Made by a program: the position numbers and the translations under genes
DNA from: Trichomonas vaginalis G3
Taxonomy: Eukaryota; Parabasalia; Trichomonadida; Trichomonadidae
NCBI RefSeq assembly: GCF_026262505.1
Contig: NC_067207.1
Span: 16,832,082-16,896,081, forward strand
Direction: 5' to 3'
DNA: 64,000 nt
Notes under the pieces: generated by a model
Databases searched by the model: none
What the model was told of the DNA's origin: nothing
What the model saw: the letters and a program-made list of their open reading frames with translations, nothing else
In this document: piece after piece, positions 21,318-30,032 of the stretch
How the letters are laid out: every line of letters starts with the position of its first letter
Position numbering within the stretch: the stretch's first letter is position 1

Positions 21318-22136
21318 ATGAATTTTACAAAACCACCGTTACCCTTCTTTGGAAATAAGAGTAGATGTAAAGATATTCTATTGAGAGAACTTAAGAAACT
21401 ACCGAATGGTCTAACATTTGTAGACTTGTTCGGTGGAAGTTTCTATATATCTCATTTGTGCCATACAATATTTCCTGACTCAAAGATTATATGCAATGAC
21501 TTCGACAACTATATGAACCGTCTCAAACATATACCAGACACAAACAAAATATTGAAAGAGTTAAAAGAAAAGATACCTATAGGTAAGATGGAACGTATAC
21601 CATTAGATAAGAAAAATACTGTCAGAGAGGTTTTGAAAAAGGCAGAGTATATTGACTGGGATAGTATATCTGCTAGACTATTATATAGTGGTGCTATAAG
21701 AGTTCATGACATTGAAACACTTATGTCAAAAGTTTTATATCTTAACTATACAAATGTTTTCAAAGAGAACATAGAAAAATATATTGAGGGTATAGAGTTT
21801 GTGAGATGTCATTGGACAGAGTTGTATGAAAAATATAAAGACAAGGAAAATGTTTTCTTTATAGTGGACCCGCCGTTCTATAACACATGGGATTTTCAAT
21901 ACCAAGTAGACTGGACTTTGAGAGACTCTTTAGAAACTTTAGACGTTTTACATAACCATCCATGCTTTTACTTTACATCCGATAAAAGTGGTTTGGAAAG
22001 TGTCATGAGATGGTTAGAGGACATACATGACTATGAGTTTAGATACGATAAGATAGAATATGAGAGAGGTCCTATAAACTGGAGAAAGTGTCATAACAAA
22101 GAAATTTTACTAGTAAGTAAATGTGGTTTGAAATAG
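21318..22136 (+). CDS. Dam-type DNA N6-adenine methyltransferase (D12 class)
   Basis: Intact 272-aa protein starting at ATG 21318, behind the leader TTTTTATTATATATATAAA; the upstream in-frame ATG at 21234 lies in the repeat region and is unlikely. Motifs in order: PPLPFFGNKSR (SAM-binding motif X), VDLFGGSFYISHL (motif I), and VFFIVDPPFYNTW (motif IV, DPPF in place of DPPY). This is the fold of Dam-like enzymes that methylate adenine N6, often in GATC. Trichomonas DNA is known to carry 6mA, and Dam-like genes of this kind may be its source. It may protect or mark element DNA; the target sequence cannot be told from here. First gene of the element, overlapping the next small gene by 16 bp. Confidence 0.85.
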   Translation: MNFTKPPLPFFGNKSRCKDILLRELKKLPNGLTFVDLFGGSFYISHLCHTIFPDSKIICNDFDNYMNRLKHIPDTNKILKELKEKIPIGKMERIPLDKKNTVREVLKKAEYIDWDSISARLLYSGAIRVHDIETLMSKVLYLNYTNVFKENIEKYIEGIEFVRCHWTELYEKYKDKENVFFIVDPPFYNTWDFQYQVDWTLRDSLETLDVLHNHPCFYFTSDKSGLESVMRWLEDIHDYEFRYDKIEYERGPINWRKCHNKEILLVSKCGLK

Positions 22137-22253
22137 GACTACTTGTTTTAGGTTTTTTCCATTGTGTCATTTACTTATTTGACGTGGCAGAAAAGATATA
22201 GAGAATATGAAGATGAACCAATGCCTGCAAATGTTCAGCATATGTACTCGTAA
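22121..22253 (+). pseudogene. small single-span membrane protein (element 1 copy, one-base insertion)
   Basis: ATG at 22121 overlaps the methyltransferase stop. The start MWFEIGLLVLGFFHCVIYLF is a membrane segment. Element 2 has an intact 43-aa version (47957-48088). Here an additional A in GCAGAAAAGATAT shifts the frame and makes an early stop. Too short for usual gene finding but conserved in both elements. Confidence 0.55.
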
Positions 22254-22276
22254 GAGATATTTTTATCTAATATTAA

Positions 22277-22638
22277 ATGGACGCACAGAACTTAGCGAAT
22301 GCACAGCAACCTGGACAACCAAACCCAGAGAATATTCCAAATGAAGTTAGAATACAAACTGCAATGGCAAACTATGGTCAAGTGCCAACAGATGTACAAA
22401 TGCAAACTGCCATGTCAAATGACGCTGCGTTAGGCTTACCACCATGGTATGCAAATATGAGATGGAAAGAGTTTTATACAAACCCTGAAGTGGATATAAA
22501 CAACTCTATGCAGATGACGCGAACACAGGAGTTGACCCAGAGTATGTTTTCTACCAGAGGAGAAATAGAATGTATGAGCTCCAGTTAAAGAATGCTATGG
22601 AACTCAACAGGAAACGTAAGAGACTAGGTGGACATTAG
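22277..22638 (+). pseudogene. conserved small protein, frameshifted
   Basis: Starts MDAQNLANAQQPGQPNPENI behind the leader ATTTTTATCTAATATTAA. An uninterrupted 103-codon frame ends at 22588. A second conserved frame (YADDANTGVDPEYVFYQRRN) continues to a TAG at 22636-22638 and ends basic (NRKRKRLGGH). Element 1 has GTGGATATAAAC where element 2 has GTGGGATATAAC. Each looks one base short of GTGGGATATAAAC, which would join the two frames. The intact protein would thus be about 120 aa. Function unknown. Confidence 0.55.
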
Positions 22639-22656
22639 ATTTTTACATATAGTAAA

Positions 22657-22897
22657 ATGGGTTTCTTCAGTAGTATTGGAAACTTCTTTCGAAATGTTGG
22701 AAGAGGTATATGGAATGGAATAAAAACCGTAGGAAGAGGAATTTGGAACGGAGTCAAAATATTGGTAAAAGAGTAGTCAGTTCGTTGGTATTATACCTAA
22801 AGACCCTGAACCAGAAGAACAAGCTCCTGTTATACAACAGCCTGAACCTGCACCACAGTCAAGTTGGCAACCAAATCCAACACCTCAACCGTATTAA
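22657..22897 (+). pseudogene. membrane-active-like amphipathic small protein, frameshifted
   Basis: Begins MGFFSSIGNFFRNVGRGIWN with regularly spaced Gly and aromatic residues (GRGIWNG occurs twice), a pattern of amphipathic membrane-active helices like the internal capsid lytic proteins of adenovirus-type viruses (analogy only). The frame breaks after GVK through single-base losses (AAAA for AAAAA, GTAGTC for GTAGGTC) and the Pro/Gln-rich tail (PAPQSSWQPNPTPQPY) ends at 22897. Element 2 is broken at a different base. The intact protein would be about 80 aa. Confidence 0.5.
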
Positions 22898-22906
22898 AAT
22901 TATATT

Positions 22907-23746
22907 TTACCGTTCGATAGTATTGTATATGAAACTAAGTTCTAAGTAAAACGCGTGGTATAATGGAATTATTCTCTTTCTTCCATCTGTAGTAAACCAT
23001 ACTTGAAAGTCTGAAATACTTCCACTTGGTGGTTCGTATAGCTTTGTAGGTTTTTCGTAAAAGTCATTTGCCAAGCATAAAAAAGAGTTTTGTGCACCAG
23101 AAAATGAAGCATGAACTATAATAGCATCTGAGTCGAAAACATCTTTAAAATAAATATGGTTCATCTCTTGCATATCGACTGTAAATATTGCTAAAGGAAG
23201 TTCGACTTTCTGATTTAACATTCTTTGCAAATAATACCATGACATTGCAGTGAATTCTGTATATATTTGTTCGTCTTTCTTTGGATTGTCTTCGTAGATT
23301 TGAAATGACACTTGTGAATTTTGTTTGTCATATACAATTCTCACATAAAGTGTGCTCTCGGTATTTGCATATTCATCAGCATATTTTGCATAACATGAAT
23401 TTATTTTATCTTCTATATTTTTTAACGCAGTCTGTAGAGAAGATGAAAGGTCAACTTGTATTAGCTCAATTTCTTCCCACATTTTTCGTTTCCCTTCAGA
23501 TATATAATCTATATGAAACCTTACAATAAATGGAAAACTTTTATCTTCTACAGACACAAACTTCATTCTACGAAAGCCAATAGCTTTTGTGACAGATGGG
23601 TCTCTTAGCCATCTTAATGGGTAGTCAAAACGATAGCCTTCATGCTTTACGGTCTCTGTCTCAAACTTTTGACCGACATTCGTAAAAAGTTCATCTAATG
23701 GTTTAGTTGTAGCAACTCTTGAATTTTCTTTTTCTATTGAAAGCAT
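22907..23746 (-). CDS. conserved protein, possible minor capsid
   Basis: Intact 279-aa protein. Predicted mostly beta, with a long charged middle. The C-terminal part (QVWFTTDGRKRIIPLYHAFY) and size would suit a minor capsid or penton-like single jelly-roll, but I recognise no motif. It starts 18 bp from the divergent fibre gene, so the two may be expressed together, in line with a structural role. Element 2 has a frameshifted copy (48744-49586). Confidence 0.5.
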   Translation of the reverse strand: MLSIEKENSRVATTKPLDELFTNVGQKFETETVKHEGYRFDYPLRWLRDPSVTKAIGFRRMKFVSVEDKSFPFIVRFHIDYISEGKRKMWEEIELIQVDLSSSLQTALKNIEDKINSCYAKYADEYANTESTLYVRIVYDKQNSQVSFQIYEDNPKKDEQIYTEFTAMSWYYLQRMLNQKVELPLAIFTVDMQEMNHIYFKDVFDSDAIIVHASFSGAQNSFLCLANDFYEKPTKLYEPPSGSISDFQVWFTTDGRKRIIPLYHAFYLELSFIYNTIER

Positions 23747-23764
23747 ATTTTATCTAGAATAAAA
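23747..23764. promoter_or_regulatory. 18-bp bidirectional promoter
   Basis: The entire spacer between two divergent start codons is ATTTTATCTAGAATAAAA, centred on the palindrome TCTAGA. Read either way it gives TTTTAT...TAGAATAAAA-ATG, the same pattern found before most genes of the element. Confidence 0.6.
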
Positions 23765-25271
23765 ATGTCGAAAGAAACAGCGTCTATGAGAGAAATACAA
23801 CACAACCGACAACTCATTTTGCAAGCTCTAAATAAGAACACAACAAACTTTTCAAACTATTCTAAGATATCTGAGTCATTGAAAGAAGGAAACTTAAAAC
23901 TGACGATAAACCCAATGACAGATGAGTTTCTGTTTCAAGACAGTAAGAACCATACTGTCTGTGTAAATCCAACAAAAGGAACTTTAAACGAGAAGCCTAT
24001 AAAAGAACTTCTTTTGAAAGCAGATGTTGACAACAAAGCTGACAAAGAGTATGTCATTGAAAAAGTTCAAGAAGAACATGACAGAGCAGATGCAACATAT
24101 GCAACGAAAGAACATACTCATCCTGAACTAGCAGACAAAACATATGTTGACAATAAAATGTCAAGTGAAGTGACAAGAGCTGACAAAGAATATTCTAAAA
24201 AGACTCATACACATACCATTGCAAATATTACAAACTTACAAGAAACCTTAAACAGGAAAAGTGACGTTGGACATACACATTCTATATCTGAAATAACAGA
24301 CTTAAACGTTAGCCTTGAAAAGAAAGCTGACAAAACATATGTCAACAGTGAGTTAGAGGAGAAAGTAGATAAGGGACTTATGGCTAGTGTGTTAGTGAAG
24401 AAGGCAGATAAGGAATATGTGGATGAAAAAGATGAAGAAATTAAAAAAATGGTTGAATGGTATAATGAACGGACATCGAAGATTTTAGAAGGTAAAGCCA
24501 ATACAGGGTGGGTTTCAGGATGTTTAGACCTTAAAGCCGACAAAGAAACTGTAGATATGTTGGCACAAACGGTTTCAAGTCATACCAGAGGTTTAATGGA
24601 AGATGGACAACAGTTGAAAGAGCTTGAGAAAGGTGTTACAGAGTTAAGGAATACAAAAGCAGACTCGACATGGATAAAAGGATATGTAGATGCAACAAAA
24701 GAACGTATTTTCGCATGGACAGAAGGAACATACCCACAAAAATATCATAGACATAGCATCTCTGACGTAAATGAACTTGAAGAAAAGTTATATAAAAAAG
24801 CAGACAAAACAGAGCTTCAAACATTAAAAGACAGAAATACTTCAAACAATATATCCTATAGGTTCTATTTACACGTCAATGAACTCTACCAGACCAGAAG
24901 TAGTACTTGGTCTCGGAACTTGGACTCAAATAGTCGACAGGTTTTTGTATTGTGCAAACTCTTCAAAGGAAACAGGTGGAAGTAAAACGATTTCAGGTGA
25001 AAACTTACCTGCACACAGTCATTACATAAATTTAACTACAGCTGAAGCAGGTTGGCATAAGCATAGATATTGGGATTGGACAGGAATGACAAAAGGTAAA
25101 GGATATGATGTTAAAGACGACGTTAAGTTTGCTATAAATTGTTACTGGAGTGACACTCAGGGAGAAGGAAACCATACACATTTCGTTTCAGGATATACGC
25201 AAACAACGGGACAAAGTAAAGACTACATGCCACCTTACATGACAGTTTACGCATGGTATAGAATTGCTTAG
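23765..25271 (+). pseudogene. phage-tail-fibre-like protein with one frameshift
   Basis: About 500 codons. N-terminal head (1-80), then a shaft of repeated KADKTYVD-type segments alternating with THTHTIANITNL and GHTHSISEITDL, typical of bacteriophage long tail fibres. The C-terminal domain reads YPIGSIYTSMNSTRPE, GTWTQIVDRFL, GENLPAHSHYIN and MPPYMTVYAWYRIA, as in phage baseplate/tail-fibre C-terminal (Gp10-C-type) receptor-binding domains. A frameshift lies in the A-run near 24826 (AAAA here, AAA in element 2); the C-terminal ORF then runs to 25271. The domain set suggests a trimeric host-attachment fibre. It ends 4 bp into the convergent integrase stop. Confidence 0.75.
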
Positions 25272-26227
25272 TCGTCATTTTCAACTTCTTTAGCATATTC
25301 GTCAGGAGTTGTCTTATATTTGTTAGGAACTGTCTTTGAAAGTATACCACCTTGAACTTTGACAAGTTTGAAACGAGGTCTGACAATAGTAGTTTTATCT
25401 TCTGCTTGCAGTCTGTACATTTTGCCATGTTTGCCTAAAACTTCATAATATTCTCTTGTATACTTTCTTCTATTTTTACGAACACGAACGTGAGTACCTG
25501 TCGAGTTCCCATTGTTGTCATAGTCAATAGTATTTTCATATGGGTCGCGTTTAGGTATTTCTATTTTTACTTTGTCACCTTTCTTAAGTTTGAAGCCTGG
25601 CATTCTTTCTTGTTTGTCTCTTTTGACTAAACTATTAAATATATAGTCTTTCTCTAAGTCAGGGTTGTTTTTCATTTCTTCGGGGGAGTGGTTTCCCAAA
25701 CCTTTTTGTTTACGGCTATTGTAAATATTTAAAACTTGTCTCATCTTTGCCATGGAGAAGTGTCTATACTTGTCGTCATATGACATTTCATTTGCTTCAC
25801 CACCTTGTGGTTGGTTTAAGTCTCTTAAGATTTTTATACAACTGTCAATGACACCAAGAGCAGAATGGTTTTGGTCGACAATGAAATATTGGTTTACATT
25901 TTTTGAACGCAGATAGTTTTTAATATCGTCTGATTTGAAAGAACTTTCACAGTCAGATGTCAGTTTTGTTGGATGGTATTTGTCAACGAATATTGTCAAA
26001 GCAGTTTTCACATCTAAAATATTTTTGGACTGTAATGGTATGGCTTCACAGTATCTTGTGTTTTGACCGACAAATATTAGCCAGTATGGTGGTCCATCTT
26101 CTCTATACCTCGGAATGTTTTCCAAGATATCCATAAACCAAGCATTTGGTGTTGAACTAAAGATTTTTATCATGAGTGCTTTCTTTGTCGCTTTAGAAAC
26201 ATAGGGGTCCTTGTTTGGATTCGTCAT
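25268..26227 (-). CDS. retroviral-type integrase (Polinton INT)
   Basis: Intact 319-aa protein with an rve fold: D33 in WFMDILENIP, D92 in LTSDCESSF and D128 in HSALGVIDSC, with 35 residues between the last two as in D,D(35)E integrases. The third acid is Asp instead of Glu. The C-terminus is basic and SH3/chromodomain-like (KLKKGDKVKIEIPKRD... RPRFKLVKVQGG). No N-terminal HHCC zinc finger is seen. It would insert the element DNA into the host genome. It is divergent from the 26245 gene with a 17-bp spacer. Confidence 0.85.
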   Translation of the reverse strand: MTNPNKDPYVSKATKKALMIKIFSSTPNAWFMDILENIPRYREDGPPYWLIFVGQNTRYCEAIPLQSKNILDVKTALTIFVDKYHPTKLTSDCESSFKSDDIKNYLRSKNVNQYFIVDQNHSALGVIDSCIKILRDLNQPQGGEANEMSYDDKYRHFSMAKMRQVLNIYNSRKQKGLGNHSPEEMKNNPDLEKDYIFNSLVKRDKQERMPGFKLKKGDKVKIEIPKRDPYENTIDYDNNGNSTGTHVRVRKNRRKYTREYYEVLGKHGKMYRLQAEDKTTIVRPRFKLVKVQGGILSKTVPNKYKTTPDEYAKEVENDD

Positions 26228-26244
26228 TTTTTACCCTATAAGAA
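26228..26244. promoter_or_regulatory. 17-bp bidirectional promoter
   Basis: TTTTTACCCTATAAGAA is the whole spacer between the integrase start and the start of the 133-aa gene. Element 2 has 16 bp (one C missing). Confidence 0.55.
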
Positions 26245-26646
26245 ATGGGTTTATTTGGCGCATTAGCAGGAGTTGCATCCAGATTTTTGCCCGCAGTGGG
26301 AACAATAGCCAGAGGTGCATTTGGAATTGGAAGGAAGATTTTGAGTACATTAGGTATACTGAAAGAGAAAGCACAACCTATTATACAAACTGTACAGAAA
26401 GGTTGGGAGGTAGCACGAGATGCAGCAAATCTTATTCCAAATCCTGAAACAAGAGGAAAAGTTCAAGGATGGATGGACAATGTAGGAAGACAAGCAGGAA
26501 ACTACTATAACAAAGCAAATGACTACTATAACCAAGCAGGGCACTATATGGACCAAGGTGAAAGATTCTTTAACAGAGGATATAACCATGCACAACAGTG
26601 GGTAAACAACAACCAACCGCAACCGCCTCAAACGTGGGGAATGTAA
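26245..26646 (+). CDS. small amphipathic protein, possible capsid-internal or lytic protein
   Basis: Intact 133 aa: MGLFGALAGVASRFLPAVG (amphipathic, Gly/Ala-rich), a coiled middle (QPIIQTVQKGWEVARDAANL), then Tyr/Asn-rich repeats (NYYNKANDYYNQAGHYMDQG) and a Pro/Gln tail. The start resembles the 22657 protein. Both could be membrane-disrupting or internal capsid proteins, by analogy with adenovirus pVI and similar Polinton proteins. Nearly identical in element 2, so it is under constraint or recently copied. Confidence 0.5.
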   Translation: MGLFGALAGVASRFLPAVGTIARGAFGIGRKILSTLGILKEKAQPIIQTVQKGWEVARDAANLIPNPETRGKVQGWMDNVGRQAGNYYNKANDYYNQAGHYMDQGERFFNRGYNHAQQWVNNNQPQPPQTWGM

Positions 26647-26665
26647 ATTTTTTTACTGAGATGAA

Positions 26666-26821
26666 ATGAACAATACAGCATTGAGACAAATGGGTTCAAG
26701 ATGGATTTGTCGACTTCCAGCAGTTACACAACCACGTGTTTGTCAAGTTCTTCCTATACCTCAGGAAGTTTTAGACCGACTTAAAAAACCTAAACAACCA
26801 GTTGAAAACAAACCAAACTAA
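26666..26821 (+). CDS. 51-aa conserved small protein
   Basis: ATG 26666 to TAA 26821, MNNTALRQMGSRWICRLPAV then a Pro/Lys-rich end (RLKKPKQPVENKPN). Preceded by the leader TTTTTACTGAGATGAA, which also precedes the next gene. Intact here; in element 2 one T is missing (CTCC for CTTCC) and the frame shifts. Function unknown. Confidence 0.55.
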   Translation: MNNTALRQMGSRWICRLPAVTQPRVCQVLPIPQEVLDRLKKPKQPVENKPN

Positions 26822-26840
26822 AATTTTTTACTGAGATGAA

Positions 26841-27420
26841 ATGACCGAAGAAGTTGAAACGGTAGATTTGACACCACAAACAAAAAGTTCAGAACCATTG
26901 TCAAAACCTGTCAAAGAACTTACAGATGAAGAGAAAAATTCAATAATAGAAAGTGCCAGGTCTGGAAATACAAACCCTAACTATAAAGTCACTTTTCATA
27001 GAAATGGAACGGCTAGTATCTCAAAAAAGAAACAGACTCTCACAAATAAAATATTGAAGTCTGAAGGAGCTTTCGAGACAACAGATGGAAAAGTTTACTT
27101 CACTGACCAACAGTTCATTATAGAACATCTCATTGACTTAGAGTCGAAATATTCTAAACTTTACAACAAACACAAAAAGTTGAAAGGAAAACAAAAACAA
27201 ATGGCATATGATATTTATGAAGATGTTGACGACACAACCATACCTGCAAGTGAGTAAAGTCAGAGGAACCGAAAAGTGACGAAAAACCGATAGAAGAAGG
27301 TGAGCCAAAAACTGAAGATAAACCAAAACCAAAGTTAGTTTCCAAACTAAACCAAGTCAACCTTCATTAGCTGGTATGGGTTGGCGTCAAAGACTTATGG
27401 CAGCAGGCGGTTAGTAAAGT
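26841..27420 (+). pseudogene. 194-aa-family protein, frameshifted copy
   Basis: N-terminal 138 codons match the intact element 2 gene (52460-53044) almost exactly. The frame then breaks at the GTGAGTAAAG site, where element 2 has GTGAGGTAAAG. Charged Glu/Lys/Pro-rich C-terminus; probable coiled coil (DLESKYSKLYNKHKKLKGKQKQ). Unknown function. Confidence 0.6.
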
Positions 27421-27450
27421 AAAAAAAAATATTTTTTTATTTTTATAAAA

Positions 27451-29580
27451 ATGCCCCCATATAGAATGGATAGAATCTGCTAGAATAAAAGCAGAGTTAG
27501 AAAGATATGGTTGGAAAGTTTCAAAGAAGTTTAAATATAGGAAGGGAAGACCCATAAAAGTCTATGACAAACTGCTGGTCGCTATGAAATGGACTTGGAA
27601 ACAGCACGCGCAAATTATCCAAACAGACTAGAGAGGTTAGAAGAAGAACGTCTTATGGACATGCCTTTCGATGTTTCTGACCTCAAGTTGAAGGACACGA
27701 CGGCTTTGCCAGATTCTACTGGAAACATGACGAACAATTGCATCCTTTGAGAAGGAAAAAAGGAAAAGGTGAAGACAAACATGCTCCCATGGAAAGAACA
27801 AGATATGCATATGAAAGTATCGTGAAGTTAGAAGTCAAATTACATCTGGTCGAACCTTTACAGTAAACTTTGACGAAGGAAAGAACAAAGAAGGCTTCAT
27901 GGGAGTACTTGCTGCATCAAGACGGAAATAAGAAAGGATACAATCTCAGACTAACCGTAACAGATTTGGATGGTCACATTTACTATGCACATGGCAATGT
28001 CACAACAGCGCACAACTTCTTGACGCTTTCAAGACTACAAAGAGAGAACAAATGGTTGACTCCGACTCAGACATTTTGAATGCAATTGAAGGAATTGCAA
28101 GTGTAAAAGTTCGAATGGTACCAACCTAACCCTCAAGCAGTCAGACAACATGCTGGATACTTCCCGTTCATAAATAAGTCTGACATTGACTTGACAAGGT
28201 ATGGAATTTACAATTCAATTGAAACAATTGTCAATGAACCTTGTATTCTTACATGTCTCAGGAACTCTGGTCTTGTTACAGAAGAGAAGATGAAGTATCT
28301 TGAGTCATGTGTGAAGACAAGGTACATTCTCAGAGGTCAATTGGCAAAAATTGCACCGTTGGCAAATGTCAATATCCGAGTCAACATCCGACTGAGAAAG
28401 GTTCTTCACATGACGACTATGTTGTTGACAAAGACTTACCATGGTTGAAGATTGTAATTGTCCACAACCACTTCATGTTGAACGAAAGTCTTACAAACCC
28501 ATTGTTCGGAAAAGGCAAGTGCAACATTGTCAGAGCTGTAACATTCTTTTCGAGAAAGGTTTGTTGGAACCAATTCCAGATGACAAGCTGACAGAAACTT
28601 TTGTACCAAAAGACGAAACAAACTTTTCATTGTTAGCAAGACCAAAAGTTGTTCCAGACAAAGTTATAGCACAAAAGAAGTACACTGTTCCAAAAGGAGT
28701 TGGATTGTTCGGATACCAACCTGAACCAGAAGAACTTCCAATGAGGTTGCAAGAACTTCAAGATGCTATAAACAAACTTCCATTGAGACATCCAATTGAC
28801 GTCAAATTGTATTGGAGAGCATCTGAGTTAGGTCAGAAGGTTTTATATGAAACAGGTTGCTTCGACGATGTTTATGAGATACAGGCGAAGTTTCTCAGAA
28901 GATAAGAGACTCACTTGAATTTCCACGAACTGGACCCATTGGTTGCGACAAGTTCGACTCAAGAAAAAGATATACTATGTCGACCTTAACGCTGCGTACA
29001 TGAGGTTCGTCCAATATATCCCGACTGGAATTCCAAACGAAGATGGTGAGTTCCCAGGAAGGAACTATACAGTTGGAAAAGTCATACAACAACTGTATGA
29101 TATTAGGAAAGCTTCAAACCCCAAACTTGCAATGACACTCAAATTGCTTATGAATTCGACATGGGGATATTCCATTAAAAACCTCAAGATGAAGAGTAAA
29201 CACTATGAGAAGGTCGACAACTTTGTTGAAAGGTTCTCCTTTTGTTTTGAAGTACGAATTCACTCAAGGTCAAAGTGGCTTAGTAACCACATTAAAACCT
29301 ATTGTCGAACATTGGTCTTACCCTCAGTTCGCAAAGGCAGTCCTTGACAACTACAAATTCTTCTCCGAAGTCAAATCCAAAGTGAAGGTTTACTATGAGA
29401 ACATTGACGCACTCATGACGAACGAAGAAGGTACAACAAACTCATTGAAATGGGAATGGTCGGTGAAAAGATGGGTCAATTCAAATTGGACAAAATTTTC
29501 ACCGAAGTTCATGTCCTCTCCAAGCGTAAGTACTGGGGCATACTTGAAGACGGCACAGAAATAAAACATTGCATGAATAA
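27451..29580 (+). pseudogene. family-B DNA polymerase, heavily frameshifted copy
   Basis: Collinear with the nearly intact element 2 gene (53074-55210) but broken by more than ten one-base indels, e.g. near 27470, 27575, 27680, 27820, 27915, 28005, 28110, 28385, 28890, 28965 and 29180. Motifs survive in pieces (DLNAAYMRF, TLKLLMNSTWGYS, YYENIDALMT). Most indels are in 2-4-base runs, often a single missing base, as expected from unpolished long-read sequence or from decay. Confidence 0.75.
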
Positions 29581-29587
29581 AAAATTT

Positions 29588-29695
29588 TTATTCGAATTTG
29601 AATCGGACAGGTCGAGTTACACCATTCTTGGTCTCAAACTCATATATAACCTGTTTGTTTGTATTTTCGTCGACTATGGCACGAGACACGAACAT
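29588..29695 (-). CDS. 35-aa conserved small protein
   Basis: Minus-strand ORF MFVSRAIVDENTNKQVIYEF ending RPVRFKFE, tail-to-tail with the polymerase. The same frame is open in element 2 (55218-55325) with one residue change. Short, so coding is suggested mainly by conservation of frame and start. Unknown function. Confidence 0.4.
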   Translation of the reverse strand: MFVSRAIVDENTNKQVIYEFETKNGVTRPVRFKFE

Positions 29696-29725
29696 TGACC
29701 AAACGGACAAAAAGTGTCATTTCAG

Positions 29726-29945
29726 ATGGTCCGCAGCCAATCGCATTCGAGCACTTCGAAGAAGCCTTACGTTCCAAGGGAGAGGGTGTCTGGTGCAAGG
29801 AGAGGTCATGAGACTCTACGAGCAGTACATCCTCAATGCCTGGGAGGACAAATCGTCCTTGGATTGGCAATTCTACCAACTCCTCTGGGACGACCTCCTA
29901 CGCAACTGGGATGACGAAAGAGTCCAATTCAAGGTCGGGAACTAA
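29726..29945 (+). pseudogene. small protein, frameshifted copy of element 2 gene at 55356
   Basis: Matches MVTQPIAFEHFEEALRSKGE... of element 2 but lacks an A (GGTCCGC for GGTCACGC) and a C (GGAGAGG for GGCAGAGG), so the frame changes twice. Aromatic, acidic C-terminal part (LLWDDLLRNWDDERVQF). No recognised domain. Confidence 0.5.
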
Positions 29946-30032
29946 TTTGTCCAAATTACCTTAATTTAACTACTTACCAAATAAACACCTAAATTTACTG
30001 GGGTTTCCCCCTAAAATAAAATTTTTTTACTC

